Of a stretch of 36,996 nt of DNA, positions 1 to 8,876 are shown piece after piece. Under the pieces are notes generated by a model. The model had not been told where the DNA came from. It searched no databases and saw nothing but the letters and a program-made list of their open reading frames with translations. How positions within the stretch are numbered: position 1 is the stretch's first letter; each line of letters begins with the position of its first letter. Source of the stretch: an uncultured beta proteobacterium (lineage in GTDB: Bacteria; Pseudomonadota; Gammaproteobacteria; Burkholderiales; SG8-41). The position numbers and the translations under genes are program-made. The stretch is from the NCBI GenBank assembly GCA_902825845.1, contig CADECM010000040.1:12130-49125 (forward strand), read 5' to 3'.

Positions 1-905
1 GGCGGCGGCGGCGGCGCGCCGCGCTGCGGCCCGGTGCGCGGGGGAATTCCGTCCGCGCTAGTCGTCGCTGCCGCCTGCGCCAGAGGATCGCGCATGGCAC
101 TTGCAACGCTCGTGACGCGGGCAACATATCCGCCGGCTATGGCCAATGCCTGCCACCACGCGGGCATTGCGCCGTCAGGCACAGCGGACGCTTGCGGCAT
201 TGCCGGCAGTGGTGAGTCCGCAGCGTGCGGCCGCGCGCCGGCCCGGTGGGCAACGTCCGGCGCCGGTGGCGAAGCGGCCGCCTGAATCGTGTGCGCCGCG
301 GCTGTTGCGGCGGCGCGAATTTTCTCAATCGGCAGATGTGCCGCTGTCAACAGCAGCACGGCATCCGCCGGCGTCATGGTGCGCGCGATCTGGATTGCCA
401 CGCCGGCGGCGCTCAGCCGCGCAATCCACGCAGGCAGGGCGGCAGGGGCTTCCGGCAATGCGGCAATCGCCAATGCGATGCGGCGCAGATTGCCGTGCAC
501 CTCCAGCGCAGGTTTGAATTCCGGTACCGCAAGCGGCCAGTACCACGCGCTGCACGGCGCGGCGTTTGCCAGCCGCAGGGCCAGCAAATAGCGTGCTTCC
601 AGTGCATCGCGAAAATAGACATATCCCGCACCGGGTGCATCGGCGTCAGCCGCGTCGGCGCCGTGCAGCCATGTGCCGCCGAGCGCAGCGACCTTTTGCT
701 CGATCAGGCGCGACAGGGTTTGCGATGATGCGTCAGCGGCAAAGGGGCCCAGATTGAGGCGCCGCACCAGCAGTACGCGCGCGCCCGCGTCGGGCAGGCT
801 GGCGCAGCGCAGCGCGTCTTCCAGTGTCCGCACCGCTCGGCGCACATCGAGCTCGCTGCGCGCGCGCATGCTCACGTGTCGAACGATTCGTTCCGTGGCC
901 CCCAC
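1..905 (-). CDS. unknown eCIS-cluster protein, 3' end cut by window edge
   Basis: An open frame with no stop runs off the left edge, so about 301 codons are visible and the C-terminus is missing. I place the start at a GTG (903-905) because AGGA at 912-915 lies 6 bases upstream; in-frame GTG (873-875) and ATG (867-869) are alternatives. The N-terminal half looks like a folded domain, with VRRAVRTLEDAL at about residues 21-32 and RVLLVRRLNLG at about 43-53. The last third is Ala/Pro-rich and ends in a proline run coded by the GGC repeat at positions 1-15. I do not recognise the family. It lies 109 bases downstream of the 1625-residue gene on the same strand, so it is probably the next eCIS-cluster gene, perhaps with its own promoter in the AT-rich gap. 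The unbroken frame and the ribosome-binding site make it a convincing gene of unknown function. Confidence 0.7.
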   Translation of the reverse strand, partial: MGATERIVRHVSMRARSELDVRRAVRTLEDALRCASLPDAGARVLLVRRLNLGPFAADASSQTLSRLIEQKVAALGGTWLHGADAADADAPGAGYVYFRDALEARYLLALRLANAAPCSAWYWPLAVPEFKPALEVHGNLRRIALAIAALPEAPAALPAWIARLSAAGVAIQIARTMTPADAVLLLTAAHLPIEKIRAAATAAAHTIQAAASPPAPDVAHRAGARPHAADSPLPAMPQASAVPDGAMPAWWQALAIAGGYVARVTSVASAMRDPLAQAAATTSADGIPPRTGPQRGAPPPP

Positions 906-943
906 TGCTTTTCCTGAAACTTTCCGTCGTGCTAAAAGGGTGA

Positions 944-978
944 TTGTAACTTATTGATTATAAATAACTTTTTTATGC
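944..978 (-). promoter_or_regulatory. AT-rich gap element with possible -10 box
   Basis: A sharply AT-rich block lies in the gap between two minus-strand genes. On the minus strand it contains TATAAT (957-962), about 50 bases upstream of the GTG at 905. No good -35 hexamer lies 16-18 bases upstream of it. The block shares the 11-mer TATAAATAACT (plus-strand reading) with the gap at 5938-5980. It may be a promoter for the truncated downstream gene, or part of a dispersed intergenic motif. Confidence 0.35.
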
Positions 979-1014
979 GCTTGCGATGATCTGGTGCCCG
1001 GCGCGCGTGCCCTG

Positions 1015-4000
1015 CTAACGCGCCACGACCTTGCGCATCGTCGATTTAAGTGATGTCAGACTGACCGCGGCCGCTTCACTGAAGTGCACGCGCACATCGT
1101 CACCCAGATCAACCTGTGTCGCCGTGGTGTGAATCACCCGCGCCGAAACCTCGGCGGCGCCGATATCTTCCACCGTGGCGCGCGCCACCACGCTGCCGCC
1201 GCGAATCATCAATGCCTGCATGCCGATGCGCAGCCGGGTGGCGTCGAATACGGTGAGCGGCAGACGCACACCCGGCCGCACGCCGGTGGCGGGTTGCTTC
1301 AGGCGCCCGGCTATGATGCGGTCCACTGGCGCGTGGCTGGCGAGCAACAGGCACATGCGTACCACATCATTGATCAACGCGATACCCTGCGGCTGTCGCG
1401 GTTCTAGTTGCGCGAACAGGTAATCCACGTAGGCCTGCATCTGGCGTCGGTCGATATAGGGGATCTCCGACCAGCGCGCGAGGCTGCCCAGATTGCGCAG
1501 ATTGGGCGCGTCGTCGTATTCGGACAGGGTTTCCGCCCAGTCAAGGCGGATGGATGGCAGCACCGCCGAAAACTCCGCATGCAGACAACCCGCGATATGC
1601 GCGATGCGGTCGAATTCCGCGGCCGCCTCGCGCGCGAGTTGGTTGCGGCCGTGGGCGGCGTCGATCAAATCGCCGAACGACACCAGTTGCGTCGCCTGCA
1701 CGCGCACGTTCTGCCATGTTGCGCCGACCAGACTGGCCAGGTTCAGGCGTTGCAGGGAATCCACGCGTGCGCTCAGCAGGGCCGTTTGCTGCGTCGCCAC
1801 GCGCGCGATGGCGTTGCCCAGCTTGTTCTGCGTCAGCGCGACGCCGGCTAGCGGCAGCGCGGCTCTGGTCTGGGTACGCAGCTGCGCACTTTGCAGTGTC
1901 TTGATCAGCAACTCGGGCCGGTCCAGTTTGTCGATCAGCCGCGGAACACTGACAAACCACTGGGCAGGTGCTTCGCGCACGACCTGCAGCATCTGCTGTA
2001 AATCCTCGGGGATGTCGGCGTGCTCTTTCAGGCAGGCAGGTACCGGCGATTCCAGCAATCCTGGATCGAGATCGCGGCGTGGCGCCGTCAGCAGATTGTC
2101 CACCGCGCGCGGCCGCACGAAGGCCAGAAAGCGCACCTGCTCGGCCAGCACGGTCGTACGCCGCTGGTTGATGGCATCGATGCGGTCGGTTTCTTCGGCG
2201 AGCAGGGATTTCGCGACACTGACATCGTGGCGTGCTTCGGCGAGCACCTCCGACAGCGCGTTAAGGCGTGCCTGCAGGCCGCCGGCATCCTGCTTCAAGC
2301 CATCGAGCACGCTTTGGCAGACGCGAATCGCGTCCCGATAGCGCTTGATACGGCCCTCCATCTGGCGCATCAGCGCCACCACGTGATCGGACAAATCGGT
2401 GCTGTCCGAAAAATGGCTCGCTTCATCAGGGTCGATGATGGCGCCCGAGGACAATCTGCGCACCGGCGGCGTAAGCAAGGCGGTAAGCAAGGGACCGCGC
2501 TTGGTGGTATCGATGAAGTCCGCAAACGCGCGTTTGCGCGTGGTGTTGCCGTCGCCCAGGAAGCTATCGCCATCCAGGCCGTTAAGGTCGACCCCGTCGA
2601 ACAGTCCCGGCGTGACGCCGCTGTCCTCGGCAATCAGCGCATCGGCGAGCCGCAGCAGCGCCTGCACCGCCTCCATGCGCGAATTCGTCGCGTAATCGCG
2701 TGCCTCGCTGGACTTGGGCAATTCGAGGCGTTTCGCGATCGCCGTGGTGCGGACAAAGGTGTTGCCGATCAGCGGCGCCGCATTCACGATCTCGACCGGC
2801 GTGACATTCGCCTGTTTGAGGATCGGGCTGATGCCCGACTTGGCCTCCACCAGCTTGGCGGAGGTGGTGAGATTGAGCGAAAAATTACTCAGCTCCGTCG
2901 CACCGCTGTCGATGCGCGCGCTGTCGAAGAGGCTTAGTGCGCTGGCGGGCCGGGGTGCGGTTCCGGCGGTGGCGCCATCGGACGCGGCCAAGGTACTGAG
3001 CGGCCTGGTTGTGGTGCTGGTCTTCAAGCTGCTTAAAAAGCTCGCGATCTGCGTTTGCGAAGCGACGGCGGTATCGGCTTGGGCAATGGAGGCCAGCGCC
3101 GGTGATACAGCCAGTTGCGTGGCTGCCGTGGTGCCCAGCATCAATTGGCGAATGCGATAGACGTCGGTCTGGACTTTGACAAAGCCGTAATCGACGATGT
3201 CGTCGGCGCGATCGGCACGCGATTTCAGGTACGCGATAAAGCCTTCCAGGCCCAGCACCGGCAGTTGCGATCGTTCCTGTCCCGACAGGCCGGCAAGCGA
3301 GGGATCGGCGACGAGATCGGACACCACATCGACATGGCCTGCGTCGCTGGCAGGCGTGGGCGTAAACAGCTCGCGCGGCGTGAGAAAGCGCCAGCTGCCA
3401 AACGTGCGCGCGCCGGCCGGCAGCGCATTCGAAAACCACGGCCGCTCGACGCCCGATGCGGGAATTGCCCCGGCCACGCCAAAAGCCGCGCAACCATCGA
3501 ACAGCGTGAAAGCCATGCCGTTGATGGCGGTGTCGGCAACGCCGACACTGCTTGCCGGCACTTCCAGCCGCACCCAGCCCGCCGGCGCGGGCAGATCGCC
3601 GACCCGCAGACGCGACGCCGTGCCGTTGACGCCCCAGTTGATCAGATTCGCGCCCCAGTAGGCGCGATGCTCCCAGTTTGCAGTGTGCCATTGCAGCATC
3701 AGCTGCCGTGGCGGATGGTTGGGATCGAGGTACACCCAGCAAAACAGCCGCTCGCCCGCCGTGGGGGTGAAGGTCGCGGTTGCGCTGTCGAAGAAGTGTT
3801 GGCGCAGGCCGTTGCCCGGCGGCTCGATGTGCCCGCCGCCGGTGGGAACGCTGACCGGTATCGGCGGCGACACGCTGAAGGCGGATTCGAACGGTGCCCA
3901 CAGATCGTTGTTGGCGAGCAATTCCCACGAATCGTCGCCGGATAACTGCGCGCCCTGCGGCAACACGTGACTGAACCAGGGGATATCCGTTCCCCCGCGG

Positions 4001-5892
4001 GTTGCGCCGGTCTCGGCGAATGCCGCGCGGCCGTCAAACAATGTAAATGCAATGCCGTTGATGGCCACGTCGCCCAGGCCCACGCCGGCGGCGGGCGCCT
4101 CAAGGCGCAGCCAGCCGCCACTTGGCGGGAGATCCCCCATGCGCAGTCGCGAGGCGGTTCCGTCCTGTCCCAGCGCGATCAGGTTGGCGCCCCAATACGC
4201 ACGGTGTTCCCAGTCGCTGGTGTGCCACTGTAGCATCAGTGCGCTGGGCGGATTTTCGGGATCGAGATAGACCCAGCAATACAACCGGCCGTCGGCGGCG
4301 ACACCGATGGTCTGCGTTGCATTCTGAAACAGATGCTGATGCAGGCCGGCCTTGACGCTGCTGCGATGACCGCCGCCGGCGGGCGGCGGGCCCCACGGGC
4401 CGAGAGTTTCGACTTCCAGCGCGGCGGCGTCATCGTCGAAAGCGGGCACCGTTGGCGTGACGCCGCTGATCGCGTGCGTGAGCACCGCTTGCTTGTTGCG
4501 CAGCCCCTGGCGTCCGCCCAGTGCGCGCGCGCGCGCGAGCAGGAACTGGTCCACCGTTTGCTGAAACTCCGGTGCCACGGACTCCCGCAGCAACAGGCGC
4601 GGTTCCCACACCGCCTGCGGCACCGGCACCAACACCCGCACGCTTTCGGCGTTGGACAGATTGACCGGGGCCATGCCGGCGCTGGCGCGCAGCGCGAGAT
4701 CGAGCTGGTCGACCGGAATCGGAGCGGCGTCGATGTCAAAACCCGGCGGAAAAAATTCGCTGCGCAGCGTTTGCGTGTCCAGTGCATTCCTGGGCAGCAG
4801 GCCGCACGGCGGCAGGCGCGAGAAGTTTCGCGACAGCACGCCGGCGGCGGGCGCCGGGTCGCCGGCATCGGCCACCTGTTCGGCAAATTGCTCGATGCGT
4901 GCCTGCCACAGCGCGGGCAGACGGCTGTTGCCGGCGAGCGAGGCGGTAGCTGGCGCAATCAGTTGCAGCCGCGGATCGCGCGCGCGGCCACCCTGGCGCA
5001 CCACTGCCGCGCGGTCGGCAAATTGCGGCCGCCAGCCCGCGTCGACGCCAATCAACGCAATCGGCACACCGAAGTTTTCCCACGGCAGCGCTTCGCCGTG
5101 CCGCAGCGCGCCTTCGGTGTCGAAGATGCCATGCGCCAGTTCGTTGCGCAGCCGCGAACCGAGCGGCAACGCCCGCCATTCCTGCGGCCACGCATACCAC
5201 AGCAATCGCACGCCATCGGCGATGCGCCAGTCTTCGAAGCTGGATGGATCCGCGCCGCTACCGCCGTCGTCGCACGGGCAGCGGTCGCAGGGATCGTTCG
5301 GATCGAAATCGGAGGCGTCCACCGTGACCGGCTGCAGTACCAATACGCCTGCCGGCGGCAGGCGGGCCGGCGCGGCGGCGATGATTTCACCCAGTGTGGG
5401 CCCGATCGCGCGCGGCAGTGGCGCACCCGGCGTGGGGTCGGCATTCTGCGCCGCGGCTTCGTCCGCGGCCTGCTGCGCCTCGGCATTGAGCAGTCCCGCA
5501 AACACCGCCGGCGGCGCCACCACTGGCAACGCCGACATCAGGCACTCGATGGGCCGCGACAGCACCACATCCTCACCGCTTATCGCAAGTCCATGGCCAT
5601 CGCCGATTCTCAGCGTGACGATGGGCTGACCAGCGCCGTCGGTGCCGCCGATCACGTAGCCGACTTCCAGACCTCGCGCAACACCCGCGGTGAAGGCCTG
5701 ACCGCGCTGGGCAATATGTCCCGCCTGCCAGCGCTGGCGTTGTTCCAGCGTGGCAACCGTCAGCGCGCGGCCTGGAAACAGGTTGGGCCGCCGCGGCCAG
5801 TCCGTTGCCGCCTCGCTGGCAGTAGCGGGCGACAATGCAACGACTCTTTCACCATGCAGTGCTTTTGCGATCGTCGTTATGCTCACGTCCAT
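1015..5892 (-). CDS. giant eCIS fibre-like/baseplate-extension protein with two tandem repeats
   Basis: A 1625-residue protein, the largest in the cluster. Residues about 35-80 (PNLFPGRALTVATL followed by ARGLEV) match the N-terminal module of the two upstream genes (7914-8852 and 5984-7891). A segment around residues 360-435 (FFPPGFDID...VPVPQAVW) also matches the 635-residue neighbour. A cysteine cluster CDRCPC lies near residue 200. Two tandem domains of 179 residues each (about 506-863) contain CWVYLDP, LMLQWHT, WEHRAYWGANLI and FTLFDG. Residues about 1175-1255 look like a long coiled coil, followed by a largely helical C-terminal part. There is no signal peptide. The position after gpI-like genes suggests a tail fibre or another exterior component, but this is inference. 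The ATG at 5892 has GGGAG only two bases away; an in-frame GTG two codons later is better spaced, so the true start may be 5886. Confidence 0.75.
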   Translation of the reverse strand: MDVSITTIAKALHGERVVALSPATASEAATDWPRRPNLFPGRALTVATLEQRQRWQAGHIAQRGQAFTAGVARGLEVGYVIGGTDGAGQPIVTLRIGDGHGLAISGEDVVLSRPIECLMSALPVVAPPAVFAGLLNAEAQQAADEAAAQNADPTPGAPLPRAIGPTLGEIIAAAPARLPPAGVLVLQPVTVDASDFDPNDPCDRCPCDDGGSGADPSSFEDWRIADGVRLLWYAWPQEWRALPLGSRLRNELAHGIFDTEGALRHGEALPWENFGVPIALIGVDAGWRPQFADRAAVVRQGGRARDPRLQLIAPATASLAGNSRLPALWQARIEQFAEQVADAGDPAPAAGVLSRNFSRLPPCGLLPRNALDTQTLRSEFFPPGFDIDAAPIPVDQLDLALRASAGMAPVNLSNAESVRVLVPVPQAVWEPRLLLRESVAPEFQQTVDQFLLARARALGGRQGLRNKQAVLTHAISGVTPTVPAFDDDAAALEVETLGPWGPPPAGGGHRSSVKAGLHQHLFQNATQTIGVAADGRLYCWVYLDPENPPSALMLQWHTSDWEHRAYWGANLIALGQDGTASRLRMGDLPPSGGWLRLEAPAAGVGLGDVAINGIAFTLFDGRAAFAETGATRGGTDIPWFSHVLPQGAQLSGDDSWELLANNDLWAPFESAFSVSPPIPVSVPTGGGHIEPPGNGLRQHFFDSATATFTPTAGERLFCWVYLDPNHPPRQLMLQWHTANWEHRAYWGANLINWGVNGTASRLRVGDLPAPAGWVRLEVPASSVGVADTAINGMAFTLFDGCAAFGVAGAIPASGVERPWFSNALPAGARTFGSWRFLTPRELFTPTPASDAGHVDVVSDLVADPSLAGLSGQERSQLPVLGLEGFIAYLKSRADRADDIVDYGFVKVQTDVYRIRQLMLGTTAATQLAVSPALASIAQADTAVASQTQIASFLSSLKTSTTTRPLSTLAASDGATAGTAPRPASALSLFDSARIDSGATELSNFSLNLTTSAKLVEAKSGISPILKQANVTPVEIVNAAPLIGNTFVRTTAIAKRLELPKSSEARDYATNSRMEAVQALLRLADALIAEDSGVTPGLFDGVDLNGLDGDSFLGDGNTTRKRAFADFIDTTKRGPLLTALLTPPVRRLSSGAIIDPDEASHFSDSTDLSDHVVALMRQMEGRIKRYRDAIRVCQSVLDGLKQDAGGLQARLNALSEVLAEARHDVSVAKSLLAEETDRIDAINQRRTTVLAEQVRFLAFVRPRAVDNLLTAPRRDLDPGLLESPVPACLKEHADIPEDLQQMLQVVREAPAQWFVSVPRLIDKLDRPELLIKTLQSAQLRTQTRAALPLAGVALTQNKLGNAIARVATQQTALLSARVDSLQRLNLASLVGATWQNVRVQATQLVSFGDLIDAAHGRNQLAREAAAEFDRIAHIAGCLHAEFSAVLPSIRLDWAETLSEYDDAPNLRNLGSLARWSEIPYIDRRQMQAYVDYLFAQLEPRQPQGIALINDVVRMCLLLASHAPVDRIIAGRLKQPATGVRPGVRLPLTVFDATRLRIGMQALMIRGGSVVARATVEDIGAAEVSARVIHTTATQVDLGDDVRVHFSEAAAVSLTSLKSTMRKVVAR
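3352..4377 (-). repeat. tandem coding repeat, two units, period 537 bp
   Basis: Two adjacent in-frame units in the 1625-residue gene. The GGGH that opens each unit has its histidine codon at 4366-4368 and 3829-3831, which gives a period of 537 bases (179 residues). Both units contain CWVYLDP, LMLQWHT, WEHRAYWGANLI, GTASRLR, GDLP, AING and FTLFDG in the same order. DNA identity is high in the core (for example tgtgcca at 4221 and 3684) but is eroded at the edges, so the duplication is not recent. Unit 2 is shorter at its C-terminal end. Confidence 0.85.
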
Positions 5893-5937
5893 ATCTCCCG
5901 TGGGGCAGCGGCGCGCCGGAGATTCGCGCGAGCGCCG

Positions 5938-5980
5938 TATAAATAACTGTTTAAAAACAAATACTTATGTAATGCAAGCA
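5938..5980. repeat. AT-rich intergenic motif, copy 1
   Basis: This lies in the 91-base gap upstream of the 1625-residue gene. The plus strand reads TAAATAACTGTTTAAAAACA and then AATACTTATGTAATGCAA. The core AAAAACAAAT-NN-TTAYG recurs at 29222-29256 and 31689-31726, and TATAAATAACT recurs near 957. TGTTTAAAAACA is a near-palindrome. It may be a promoter or a protein-binding site; its function is unknown. Confidence 0.5.
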
Positions 5981-5983
5981 CGG

Positions 5984-7891
5984 TCAGCGTTTCGTCCCGC
6001 GCGCAGCCTTTTTCGGCGCCGCTTTTTTCACCGCGCGCACGGGCCTGGTGACGGTTGTGACCGTTGTCGGCGCAATCAGCTTCGGTGTGATGAGGCCTGC
6101 GCCCAGCGTGGTCACCTCGGCCGGTTTCAGTCGTACCGCGGTATCGAGCGCCAGCACGTCCTTGTTGTCGGCAATCTTTTGTAGTGCGTCGGTGCTGAGC
6201 GTTTTGTCGGCGCTGGCTTGCTCGATTTGGACCAGACCGTCGCCGACGCCGGCAGCGTTGAGCTTGGCCGATACATCCAGAACTGAGGCGCGGTCCAGTG
6301 TCGGTGTGGCGGTGGTGGCGGGCTGGCTGTCGACCGATGCCTTGAGGGACCCCAGCGCCGCCGCGGTGAGCGCGGGAGATTCCGTGAAACGCGGGGCCGA
6401 CAACAGACTGATCACCTGCGAAGTTGCCGCGGGCGACGCGCGGTCGAGCACCGCGTCGAGTTGGGTGGTCAGGCCAAGGGTTGCAATGCGCGTGCGCAAA
6501 TCGCTTTCAATCAGCAGCTCGTTGCGGCCGGATACCGTCACCGGCGCCCCCGCGAGGTCGTCGCGGTAGGCCAGGTTACGTCGCCGTACAAACCACAGCG
6601 TGCTCAGGCGCGCGAGGCGCTGCCATTCCGCATCCGACGGATTGGTCACATCTGGCAGCGGCTGATCGATGCGGGGCAGGCGCAGGCGTTGCAGAATTTC
6701 CAGCGGTTTGCGCTGGGCGATCAGATTGGGCGCCGCGGGTTTGATGATACGCGTGGTGCTATTGAGGCGCGCGAGCACCGCGCGCCATTCGTTGCGCGGC
6801 ACCGGCGCGACAATCACCACGGCGGTGGAATCCAGCACCTCCGGCGGCGCCGAAAAATCCAGTGGCGGCAATGCCAGCGCTTCTTCCACCAGCGCCGGCA
6901 ACTCGTCTTCCGGAATCGGCGTGAAGTCGATGTCGACCTGCGCGGGAAAGTAGCTTTGGGTGAAGTCGGCGGGGTTGATCACATTGGGTGGCAACGGGCC
7001 GGCCGGCGGCAAGGCGGCAAACTGCGTGGCGGCCGGAAAGCCGCGGCCATGCATGAGCTGCATCACGTCGGCGAGATGTGTCTGATGCTGCATCAGATGC
7101 GCCAGACGCAGGCCGCGCGGCGCAAACCCGAGACCGGGCATGTCGCCGCGGTCGGCGCCCAGTTCACGCCGCACCATGGCCTCGTCGATCCACACCACGG
7201 TATTGTTTTGCAGTGCCAGCATCGCCAGCGGCAAGACATTGGCGGACACGCCGCGGTCGGCATTGTCGACAAAGATGGCGCGGGCGGCGCGTCCACGCCG
7301 TGCCTGCAGGGCATCACTGGCGCCATCGTCATTCCACGGTACCAGAATGACCGCGGTGGCTTCGATCACATCGCCGTCTTCCACCGTGCGTTTGCCGGTG
7401 ATCGCCGTGGGATAGGCGCCAATCGGATTGGCGGTGAACTCCACCGGACGCAATGCCAGAACAAACAGGCCGGTGCGGCTGCGCAGCGGCGGCTGTGGAA
7501 TGCGTGACAGGCCAAAGCGCGCCGACAGTTGTTCGGCGACGGGGATATTGGCAAGTTGCACATCCACGTCGCGCGGCAGCAATACCAGTTCGCCCGCGGG
7601 CGTGGTGCCGTGGCCGGCAGCCACGCTGAGTGTTTGCGGCGCGCCGCCTGCCTCGACAAAGAGGCCTGCCGCCACGCCGCTGCCGGCGGCCTGTCCCAGA
7701 TCGGCTTCGCGCGTGAGAAAGTACTGCTGGTCGCGGATCAGATCGCGCGCCGCCAGAAAGCGCCCGTCAAAGTAGCGCGGGCGTTCACGCCGCGCGTCGT
7801 CGATCAGTACGCCGGCCGCGCGCAGCGCGGCGACATCGGCGGGATCAATCGGCTCGCGGGCAGTGCCCTTCGTCAGATTCATGCGGTTCAT
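5984..7891 (-). CDS. eCIS fibre-like protein, 635 residues, Lys/Ala-rich tail
   Basis: Start at 7891 (MNRMNL), with GGAG six bases upstream; the frame is open further upstream but overlaps the previous gene. Residues 37-80 (RPRYFDGRFLAARDL...GVAAGLFV) form the N-terminal module shared with the genes on both sides. Residues about 300-375 (YFPAQVDIDFTPIPEDEL ... PVPRNEW) match a second segment of the 1625-residue protein, so the two are paralogues in part. The C-terminus is strongly basic (AVKKAAPKKAARGTKR), like histone-H1-type tails. There is no signal peptide or membrane segment. It lies 22 bases after the 312-residue gene and 91 bases before the giant gene. I infer an exterior fibre or adaptor role from position and from the shared module; the exact family is not recognised. 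Confidence 0.72.
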   Translation of the reverse strand: MNRMNLTKGTAREPIDPADVAALRAAGVLIDDARRERPRYFDGRFLAARDLIRDQQYFLTREADLGQAAGSGVAAGLFVEAGGAPQTLSVAAGHGTTPAGELVLLPRDVDVQLANIPVAEQLSARFGLSRIPQPPLRSRTGLFVLALRPVEFTANPIGAYPTAITGKRTVEDGDVIEATAVILVPWNDDGASDALQARRGRAARAIFVDNADRGVSANVLPLAMLALQNNTVVWIDEAMVRRELGADRGDMPGLGFAPRGLRLAHLMQHQTHLADVMQLMHGRGFPAATQFAALPPAGPLPPNVINPADFTQSYFPAQVDIDFTPIPEDELPALVEEALALPPLDFSAPPEVLDSTAVVIVAPVPRNEWRAVLARLNSTTRIIKPAAPNLIAQRKPLEILQRLRLPRIDQPLPDVTNPSDAEWQRLARLSTLWFVRRRNLAYRDDLAGAPVTVSGRNELLIESDLRTRIATLGLTTQLDAVLDRASPAATSQVISLLSAPRFTESPALTAAALGSLKASVDSQPATTATPTLDRASVLDVSAKLNAAGVGDGLVQIEQASADKTLSTDALQKIADNKDVLALDTAVRLKPAEVTTLGAGLITPKLIAPTTVTTVTRPVRAVKKAAPKKAARGTKR

Positions 7892-7913
7892 GGTGATCTC
7901 CGTTTGGTGCGGA

Positions 7914-8852
7914 TCAAATGCCAATCCACTGCGCCAGCAGGGAGGCGGAGGGAATAAAGCGGCGCCGCCAGTTGTCGACCAGCACGCCGCTGCCGTCGCG
8001 CACCGGCGGATCGCCCGCGGCGACCGGGACCAGCACGCGGCCGATGAACACGGCTGTGGGATCGAGGCCGTTGGGCTGTTCGGGCAGCGGTGCGAGCTGG
8101 CCGGCGTTGCCGGATCGCCCGCTGGCGGCATAGGCCGCAAGCACTGCATTTTGCAAGGCGGCGTGGCGTACATCGGCAGCGGCCGCGGGATCGCCGATCA
8201 CGCCCGCGCCGGGCGCCGCGGGCAGGCCGTCGTAGGCGTCATCCAATCCCGCGCGCGGCAGCAGCAGCAGTTCGTAGGCGTCGCGCACGCGCGAGGTTGC
8301 CACCGCATTGAGGGCGTCAAACGGCCCGTCCGCAAAGCTGGGCGTAAGCCCGCGCGGGCACGCCACGAAACGCAAAAACACGTCTGCGACCACCGCGCGA
8401 GTGGGGATCGGAACGGCAGCCGGCAACGCGGCGTCGGCGATCGCGCGCGCAGACAGAAATCGATTCAGACTGCCGTAGGCGGCCTGACGCAGTGTATCGG
8501 CGCCGTCGACGGCGTTGCGGGTGTCGTACCAGCGTTGAAGGCGCAAGCAGGCGGGTCTCGGCAGTTCGATCAAGCGTCCCAGACGGTCGACCGCGAGTCC
8601 CGGTTCGACGCGGATTTCCTCCGGCTGCGCATTGGGCCCCGCGGTTGCCGCCTGGTGCGTGACGCGCAGACCCGCGAGGGTGCCGCCGCCGGCGAGGAAG
8701 GCCATCGCGCGCGCCAGTTGCACCCGGTGGTAGGTCTGTTCATCGCTGAAGTCCTGCGCGTCGAGCAACATACCCGTGGCGTACAGCGGCCGCTCGGACC
8801 GCGGTTGGGCATACAGCGGATCGGCTTCAGGCAAACGCGCGACGGTGCTCAT
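7914..8852 (-). CDS. eCIS fibre-like/accessory protein, 312 residues
   Basis: ATG at 8852 with AAGGAG at good spacing. Residues 21-64 (RPLYATGMLLDAQDF...LAGLRV) carry the module that also opens the next two genes. Similar 'Y-x-x-G-x-L-x-x-x-D-F' openings occur in proteins of other phage-tail-like clusters, as far as I recall. The rest is mixed alpha/beta with many Ala and Arg residues and no recognisable catalytic motif. The C-terminus LLAQWIGI is close in wording to DWLAQWIGI in the gpI-like protein of this cluster, but that may be chance. It follows the two small Ig/PKD-like genes by 24 bases. It is the shortest of the three related proteins and could be the base unit on which the longer ones were built. 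Confidence 0.72.
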   Translation of the reverse strand: MSTVARLPEADPLYAQPRSERPLYATGMLLDAQDFSDEQTYHRVQLARAMAFLAGGGTLAGLRVTHQAATAGPNAQPEEIRVEPGLAVDRLGRLIELPRPACLRLQRWYDTRNAVDGADTLRQAAYGSLNRFLSARAIADAALPAAVPIPTRAVVADVFLRFVACPRGLTPSFADGPFDALNAVATSRVRDAYELLLLPRAGLDDAYDGLPAAPGAGVIGDPAAAADVRHAALQNAVLAAYAASGRSGNAGQLAPLPEQPNGLDPTAVFIGRVLVPVAAGDPPVRDGSGVLVDNWRRRFIPSASLLAQWIGI

Positions 8853-8876
8853 GACGGACTCCTTCTCTTTACGCGA

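Noticed and set aside
4333..5946. 537-codon open frame on the plus strand
   Set aside because: Lies antisense to the giant fibre-like gene, is Arg/His/Gln-rich, has no ribosome-binding site, and arises from the high GC content of the real frame.
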